A stretch of 64,000 nt of DNA, from assembly GCF_016641735.1 (NCBI RefSeq), contig NZ_JAEDAO010000001.1:4030001-4094000 (forward strand). The letters are read 5' to 3'. Both the position numbers and the translations under genes were made by a program. This document shows, piece by piece, positions 59,760 through 64,000 of the stretch. Position 1 is the stretch's first letter; each line of letters opens with the position of its first letter. Below the pieces are notes generated by a model that was not told the origin of the DNA, made no database searches, and saw nothing but the letters and a program-made list of their open reading frames with translations. This DNA comes from Ramlibacter algicola (GTDB lineage Bacteria; Pseudomonadota; Gammaproteobacteria; Burkholderiales; Burkholderiaceae_C).

Positions 59760-60848
59760 TCACCCTCGTGCGGCCCGCATGCCGCTCTCGTACCAGCCCT
59801 GCGAGCGGTTCACGACCGCGACGACGGCGAGCATGACCGGAACCTCGATCAGGACGCCGACGACAGTGGCCAGCGCAGCCCCGGACTGGAATCCGAACAG
59901 GCTGATGGCAGTGGCCACCGCCAATTCGAAGAAGTTGCTCGCGCCGATGAGTGCCGACGGACCCGCCACGCAGTGCTGCACGCCCATGCGACGGTTCAGC
60001 CAGTACGCCAGGCCCGAGTTCAGCATCACTTGGATCAGGATGGGAACCGCCAGCAACGCGATCACCAGCGGCTGCTCGATGATGGCCTCGCCCTGGAAGG
60101 CGAACAGCAGCACCAGCGTGAGGAGCAGCGCGGCGATCGAGATCGGGCCGAGCCTGGCGACAGCGGCCTCGAAGTGCGTCGCGCCCTTGCGCAGCAAGGC
60201 CTTTCGCCAGACCTGCGAGATGACCGCCGGCACGACGATGTAAAGGCCCACCGAGGTCAGCAAGGTGTCCCACGGCACCGTGATGGAGGAGAGTCCCAGC
60301 AGCAGCGCCACGATGGGTGCGAAGGCCACCACCATGATGGAGTCGTTCAGCGCGACTTGGGACAACGTGAAGTACGGATCGCCTTTGCACAGCTGCGCCC
60401 AGACGAACACCATCGCGGTGCAGGGCGCAGCCGCGAGCAGGATGAGCCCAGCGATGTAGCTGTCGATCTGTTCCGCCGGGAGGTGGGGCGCGAAGACATG
60501 CCGGATGAAGACCCATCCCAGCAGCGCCATCGAGAACGGCTTGACGGCCCAGTTGATGAAGAGGGTGACGCCGATGCCGCGCACGTGCGACTTCACCTGG
60601 CCGAGTGCCCCGAAGTCGATCTTCAGGAGCATGGGGATGATCATGATCCAGATCAGCACGCCCACGGGCAGGTTGACCTTCGCGACTTCCAGCGCGGCGA
60701 TGCCGTGGAAGAGACCGGGAAGGAGCTGCCCGAGGGTGACCCCTGCCACGATGCAGAGGGCGACCCAGATCGTCAGGTAGCGCTCGAAGAACCCAATGGC
60801 CGGTTTGGCGAATCCGGACGTGTCTGATGCGACTTCTGTTGCGCTCAT
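59760..60848 (-). CDS. acr3: arsenite efflux transporter Acr3
   Basis: 362 residues, ten helices. LLAAAPCTAMVFVWAQLCKG carries the Cys essential in Acr3, and PSALIGASNFFELAVATAIS the conserved helix-9 region. Exports arsenite from the cytosol. Only two bases separate it from the arsI stop. Confidence 0.96.
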   Translation of the reverse strand: MSATEVASDTSGFAKPAIGFFERYLTIWVALCIVAGVTLGQLLPGLFHGIAALEVAKVNLPVGVLIWIMIIPMLLKIDFGALGQVKSHVRGIGVTLFINWAVKPFSMALLGWVFIRHVFAPHLPAEQIDSYIAGLILLAAAPCTAMVFVWAQLCKGDPYFTLSQVALNDSIMVVAFAPIVALLLGLSSITVPWDTLLTSVGLYIVVPAVISQVWRKALLRKGATHFEAAVARLGPISIAALLLTLVLLFAFQGEAIIEQPLVIALLAVPILIQVMLNSGLAYWLNRRMGVQHCVAGPSALIGASNFFELAVATAISLFGFQSGAALATVVGVLIEVPVMLAVVAVVNRSQGWYESGMRAARG

Positions 60849-60850
60849 GG

Positions 60851-61330
60851 TCAGCAGCAGGAGGAGCTGCTTTTCACCGGGATCGCGACGGGCTTGCCCC
60901 GGGAAGCGCAGCAGGCCGACGCCTGCGCGTCGGGAGCCGCTGCGTCTTTCGCGGACTCGTTGAACACAGGGATGTCCCCCAGAGTGTGGAACTGTTCCCA
61001 GGCGATGCCTTGGGGGTCCGTGATCCAGTACTTGTCGCTGCGCGCGTAGCAGCAGCTGGCCTCGCCCTGGTCGAACAGCGCCATGTCGGCCGCTTGTGCC
61101 TGCGCCTTCAGCGCGGTGAGCTCCTCGTCGGTGTCCGTCTGGATACCGAGATGGTCGACACCGACGGTGCCGCCGCGCGTGGAGATCGCGAAATTGACGC
61201 GCGGGTCCTCCAGCATCCATTTCGCGTAGTCGCTCTCGACGCGCGTGGGCTCGGCCGCGAACAGCTTCGAATAGAAGGCAATGGACGCCTGCAGGTCTTC
61301 GACGTGGGCGTGGACATGGAATCGCTTCAT
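60851..61330 (-). CDS. arsI: ArsI-like C-As lyase
   Basis: 159 residues. VOC-fold dioxygenase with the vicinal cysteines C93-C94 in ASCCYARSDKYW that bind trivalent organoarsenicals, plus a cysteine-rich tail (CCASRG and a final CC). It cleaves the carbon-arsenic bond of methyl- and phenylarsenite to arsenite, which Acr3 then removes. Nine bases downstream of arsR. Confidence 0.93.
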   Translation of the reverse strand: MKRFHVHAHVEDLQASIAFYSKLFAAEPTRVESDYAKWMLEDPRVNFAISTRGGTVGVDHLGIQTDTDEELTALKAQAQAADMALFDQGEASCCYARSDKYWITDPQGIAWEQFHTLGDIPVFNESAKDAAAPDAQASACCASRGKPVAIPVKSSSSCC

Positions 61331-61339
61331 GGGAGGCTC

Positions 61340-61675
61340 CTATGGTTGGCAGCCGCAGCCGGCCGCGGGGGATCGCTCCACGACGCACCCGGCGCCCTGG
61401 CAGCAGTTCTCGGTCAGGTAGCCGAGGAGTGCGTTCATCTGCGCGAACTCTCCCCGGTAGATGAGATTGCGGCTGGACCGCTCCTGGGTGACGAGCCCGG
61501 CGTTGACGAGTTCCTTCAGGTGGAAGGACAACGCGCTCGGCGAGATGCCGAGCCCCTCGGCCATGGTGGACGGGGTCATGCCCGCGGGCCCAGCCACCAC
61601 CAGTGCGCGGAACACCTGGAGCCGGACGGGCTGCGCGAGGGCGGCCAGGGCCTTGATGACGGCTGCTTCGTTCAT
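61340..61675 (-). CDS. arsR: ArsR arsenite-responsive repressor
   Basis: 111 residues. Winged-helix with the recognition helix region ISPSALSFHLKELVNAGLVT. Arsenite-binding cysteines are at the C-terminus (NCCQGAGC, residues 91, 92 and 97; further Cys at 107 and 109), as in the AfArsR type rather than the helix-4 CVC type. It starts the ars operon and should repress the promoter at 61678-61711. The start has no ribosome site. Confidence 0.93.
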   Translation of the reverse strand: MNEAAVIKALAALAQPVRLQVFRALVVAGPAGMTPSTMAEGLGISPSALSFHLKELVNAGLVTQERSSRNLIYRGEFAQMNALLGYLTENCCQGAGCVVERSPAAGCGCQP

Positions 61676-61677
61676 TG

Positions 61678-61711
61678 ATTCAATAATAGTTGAATTCTTG
61701 AATACTTGCAA
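61678..61711 (-). promoter_or_regulatory. ars promoter with overlapping ArsR operator
   Basis: Minus strand -35 TTGCAA (61706-61711), 17 bases, -10 TATTAT (61683-61688). The dyad ATTCAA-TAATAG-TTGAAT (61678-61695) covers the -10. The predicted start point is at or next to the ATG at 61675, so the transcript may be leaderless. Confidence 0.75.
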
Positions 61712-61741
61712 CCCAGCTTGTAAGGGGCCGTGCCCCTGGCT

Positions 61742-62077
61742 TCAGCCGGCCGGTTTCAGCTCCGTCACAGTTGCCTTGCCGCCGATGATCTCGGCCTGGA
61801 ACTTGACCTTCTGGCCCACCTTCACGCCCTGGAGCATCTTCCTGTCGGCGACGTCAAATCCCATCGTCATGGCGGGCATGCCGAGGTTGGGGAGGTCGCC
61901 GTGGTCGAGCACGAGGAGGCCCTTCTTCAGGTCGACCTTTTTCACCTTGGCATCGACCAGCGGCACGGACGATTGCGGCGCGGATGCCGCCGGCTTCATC
62001 GGCATGGACATGCCTTGTGCGTGGGCGCCGGCTGCAGCAGCAAGAAGGACGATGGCAATGAGAGAGGACACTTTCAT
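61742..62077 (-). CDS. CusF-like periplasmic copper-binding protein
   Basis: 111 residues with a signal peptide (about 1-20). LDHGDLPNLGMPAMTMGFDV resembles the CusF metal site, with His followed by Met residues (MPAMTM), and there is an N-terminal GMSMPM methionine stretch. It delivers Cu(I) or Ag(I) to the Cus pump in the periplasm. Seventeen bases downstream of cusA on the same strand. Confidence 0.9.
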   Translation of the reverse strand: MKVSSLIAIVLLAAAAGAHAQGMSMPMKPAASAPQSSVPLVDAKVKKVDLKKGLLVLDHGDLPNLGMPAMTMGFDVADRKMLQGVKVGQKVKFQAEIIGGKATVTELKPAG

Positions 62078-62093
62078 GGGGAACTCCTGAGGG

Positions 62094-64000
62094 TTAGGAA
62101 TGGGAAGGTTGGGGAAGCGCGGCATCGCGGTTGGCGGCCGCATCAGTGCGGCGACGCCGGTGCAGCAGGAACCAGGCCGCCGGGATGACGAGCATGCTGA
62201 GCAGGGGCGCGGAGACCATGCCGCCCACCATGGGTGCCGCGATCCGCGTCATGACCTCGGACCCGGTGCCAGAGCCGATCAAGATGGGCAGCAGGCCGCC
62301 CATCACGACGGCCACGGTCATCGCCTTCGGGCGCACGCGCAGCACCGCGCCCTCCCGGATCGACGCCAGCAAGGTCTCCTCGGTGTCCGCCTCGCCTGCC
62401 GCCAGGCGGCGGACATGCGCGTTCTGCAGGTACACCAGCATCACCACGCCGAACTCGGAGGCGACGCCGGCCAGCGCGATGAAGCCGACGGCCGTCGCGA
62501 CCGAGATGGCGTGCCCGAGCGCCCACACCAGCCAGAAGCCGCCGACCAGCGAGAACGGCACCGCCGCCATCACCAAGCCCGCGTCACGGAACGAGCGGAA
62601 CAGCAGGTACAGCAGCACGAAGATGACGGCCAGCGTCGCCGGGACCACCACCTTCAGCCGCTCGGTCGCCCGCTCCAGGTACTCGAACTGGCCGGACCAC
62701 GAGACCGAATAGCCGGCCGGAAGCTGCACGTCGCGCGCGACGGCTGCCTGCATGGCGTGGACCGCCGAGCGAAGGTCCCTTCCGCGCACGTCGACGTAGA
62801 CCCACCCGGACAGGCGGGCGTTCTCGCTGCGCAGCATGGGCGGGCCCTCCTGCACCGTCACGCGAGCGACGTCCTGCAGCAGCAGTTGCGCGCCCCGGCC
62901 GGTCACGAATGGCAGTTCGCGCAGGCGCTGCAGCGAATCGCGCACTTCGCGCGGGTAGCGCACGTTGATCGGGAACCGCTCGCGGCCCGACACGACCTCG
63001 CCGACGTTGTCGCCGCCGATGGCGGTGGAGACGATCGCCTGCACGTCGGCCACGGACAACCCGTAGCGTGCGGCGGCCGCGCGGTCCACATCGACGTCGA
63101 TGTAGCGACCGCCCGTGAGCCGATCCGCGAGGGCGGACGATACGCCAGGCACGTTCTTGACCGCCGCTTCGACCTGCCCCGCCAGGCGGTCGATGGTCGC
63201 CAGGTCGGCGCCCGCGACCTTCACGCCCACGGGGCTCTTGATGCCGGTGGCCAGCATGTCGATACGGTTGCGGATCGGTGGCACCCAGACGTTGGACAGC
63301 CCCGGCACCTTCACCACGCGATCGAGTTCCTCCACCAGCTTGTCCGGCGTCATGCCGGCGCGCCACTGCGCGCGCGGCTTGAACTGGATGGTGGTCTCGA
63401 ACATCTCCAGCGGCGCCGGGTCGGTGGCCGTGTCCGCGCGCCCGGCCTTGCCGAACACCCGCTCCACTTCGGGCACGGTCTTGATCAGCCGGTCGGTCTG
63501 CTGCAGCAGCTCGGACGCCTTGGACGCCGACAGCCCCGGCAACGCGGACGGCATGTACAGCAGGTCGCCCTCGTCCAGGGGCGGCAGGAACTCGCCGCCC
63601 AGGCGCGCAATCGGCAACAAGGTCAGGACGAGCAGCACGCCCGCCACCGCGAGGGTTGCTTTCGGGAACCGGAGCACCGCTTCCAGCGCCGGCCGGTAGA
63701 GCGCGATCAGTGCGCGGTTGATCGGGTTCGACGCCTCGGCCCGGATGCGGCCGCGCACCAGGTAGCCCATGAGCACCGGGACCAGCGTCACGGAGAGGCC
63801 CGCTGCTGCCGCCATCGCATACGTCTTGGTGAAGGCCAGCGGCGAGAACAACCGGCCCTCCTGCGCCTCGAGCGTGAACACGGGCACGAACGAGAGCGTG
63901 ATGACCAGCAGCGAGAAAAACAGGGCCGGACCGACCTCGATCGACGCTCGCGTGACGAGCGCCCACCGCTCGCCGACCGTGGGGCCGCGATCGTGCTCGT
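62094..64000 (-). CDS. cusA: CusA-type heavy-metal RND pump (5' end outside window)
   Basis: The C-terminal 635 residues of a heavy-metal efflux RND permease (full length about 1030-1050). Visible: [20 protein letters not shown] and [20 protein letters not shown] (end of the first membrane block), a full second porter domain with the methionine-containing [13 protein letters not shown] region, and the final helix block with [13 protein letters not shown]. Exports copper and silver with the CusB and CusC partners, which must lie beyond the right edge. The reading frame is open to base 64000. Confidence 0.93.
   Translation of the reverse strand, partial: EHDRGPTVGERWALVTRASIEVGPALFFSLLVITLSFVPVFTLEAQEGRLFSPLAFTKTYAMAAAAGLSVTLVPVLMGYLVRGRIRAEASNPINRALIALYRPALEAVLRFPKATLAVAGVLLVLTLLPIARLGGEFLPPLDEGDLLYMPSALPGLSASKASELLQQTDRLIKTVPEVERVFGKAGRADTATDPAPLEMFETTIQFKPRAQWRAGMTPDKLVEELDRVVKVPGLSNVWVPPIRNRIDMLATGIKSPVGVKVAGADLATIDRLAGQVEAAVKNVPGVSSALADRLTGGRYIDVDVDRAAAARYGLSVADVQAIVSTAIGGDNVGEVVSGRERFPINVRYPREVRDSLQRLRELPFVTGRGAQLLLQDVARVTVQEGPPMLRSENARLSGWVYVDVRGRDLRSAVHAMQAAVARDVQLPAGYSVSWSGQFEYLERATERLKVVVPATLAVIFVLLYLLFRSFRDAGLVMAAVPFSLVGGFWLVWALGHAISVATAVGFIALAGVASEFGVVMLVYLQNAHVRRLAAGEADTEETLLASIREGAVLRVRPKAMTVAVVMGGLLPILIGSGTGSEVMTRIAAPMVGGMVSAPLLSMLVIPAAWFLLHRRRRTDAAANRDAALPQPSHS

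Overview
The window is very GC-rich, compactly coded DNA from a Gram-negative bacterium. RND and Cus-type efflux, lipoprotein signals, an NtrC/NtrY pair, a Wsp-like chemosensory array, a SoxC-type sulfite dehydrogenase and REP-like palindromes between convergent genes all point to a betaproteobacterium of the order Burkholderiales, most likely Comamonadaceae or a close relative. This placement is inferred from gene content, not from a marker gene. I see no rRNA, tRNA, CRISPR array, transposase, integrase or replication origin.

Layout. 1-4.3 kb: two MacB/FtsX-type ABC permease genes (the first cut by the window edge), then an NtrC-family sigma54 activator and an NtrY-like kinase. 4.3-8.5 kb: a HAF-repeat lipoprotein, an acyl-CoA dehydrogenase and a secreted metallo-beta-lactamase-fold hydrolase. 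8.7-10.3 kb: a sulfur-transport locus with two YeeE/YedE halves, a BigR/SqrR-like ArsR repressor with two candidate redox cysteines, and the broken remains of the hydrolase gene usual at such loci. 10.5-16.3 kb: a complete tripartite RND pump (permease, adaptor, outer-membrane lipoprotein). 16.4-24.3 kb: small housekeeping and unknown genes, among them a lone PIN protein and a VOC gene shrunk by an internal deletion. REP-like palindromes are common up to 20.2 kb and almost absent afterwards.

24.4-36.8 kb: a chemosensory cluster with WspA-F-like parts (CheW, CheR with TPR-like tail, CheW, receptor, CheA-REC, CheB) whose output is a hybrid kinase and a NarL-type regulator instead of a GGDEF protein. 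It is flanked by a REC-EAL protein with a ruined active site and by a degenerate cyclase-fold protein. 37-39.5 kb: a HEAT-like protein, a cupin gene broken by an in-frame TGA and an orphan PAS kinase.

39.7-52.8 kb: accessory export and redox genes: a TetR regulator with a divergent MFS pump and a quinone reductase/esterase pair sharing a candidate operator; a DHA2 pump; a DMT exporter with an AhpD-like protein; and a five-gene operon (GDSL hydrolase, MFS, azoreductase, carboxymuconolactone decarboxylase-like protein, DoxX-like protein) divergent from a LysR gene.

52.9-58.4 kb: an ECF41 sigma factor locus. Four exact matches to the ECF41 promoter TGTCACA-N16-CGTC lie upstream of a CMD/alpha-beta-hydrolase pair, a cysteine hydrolase, the sigma gene itself and a Tat-exported molybdenum sulfite dehydrogenase with its cytochrome c. 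This predicted regulon is the most striking feature of the window. 58.6-64 kb: a full arsenic operon (arsR-arsI-acr3-arsC-arsH) followed by a copper/silver efflux locus (CusF-like protein and the 3' part of cusA) running off the right edge.
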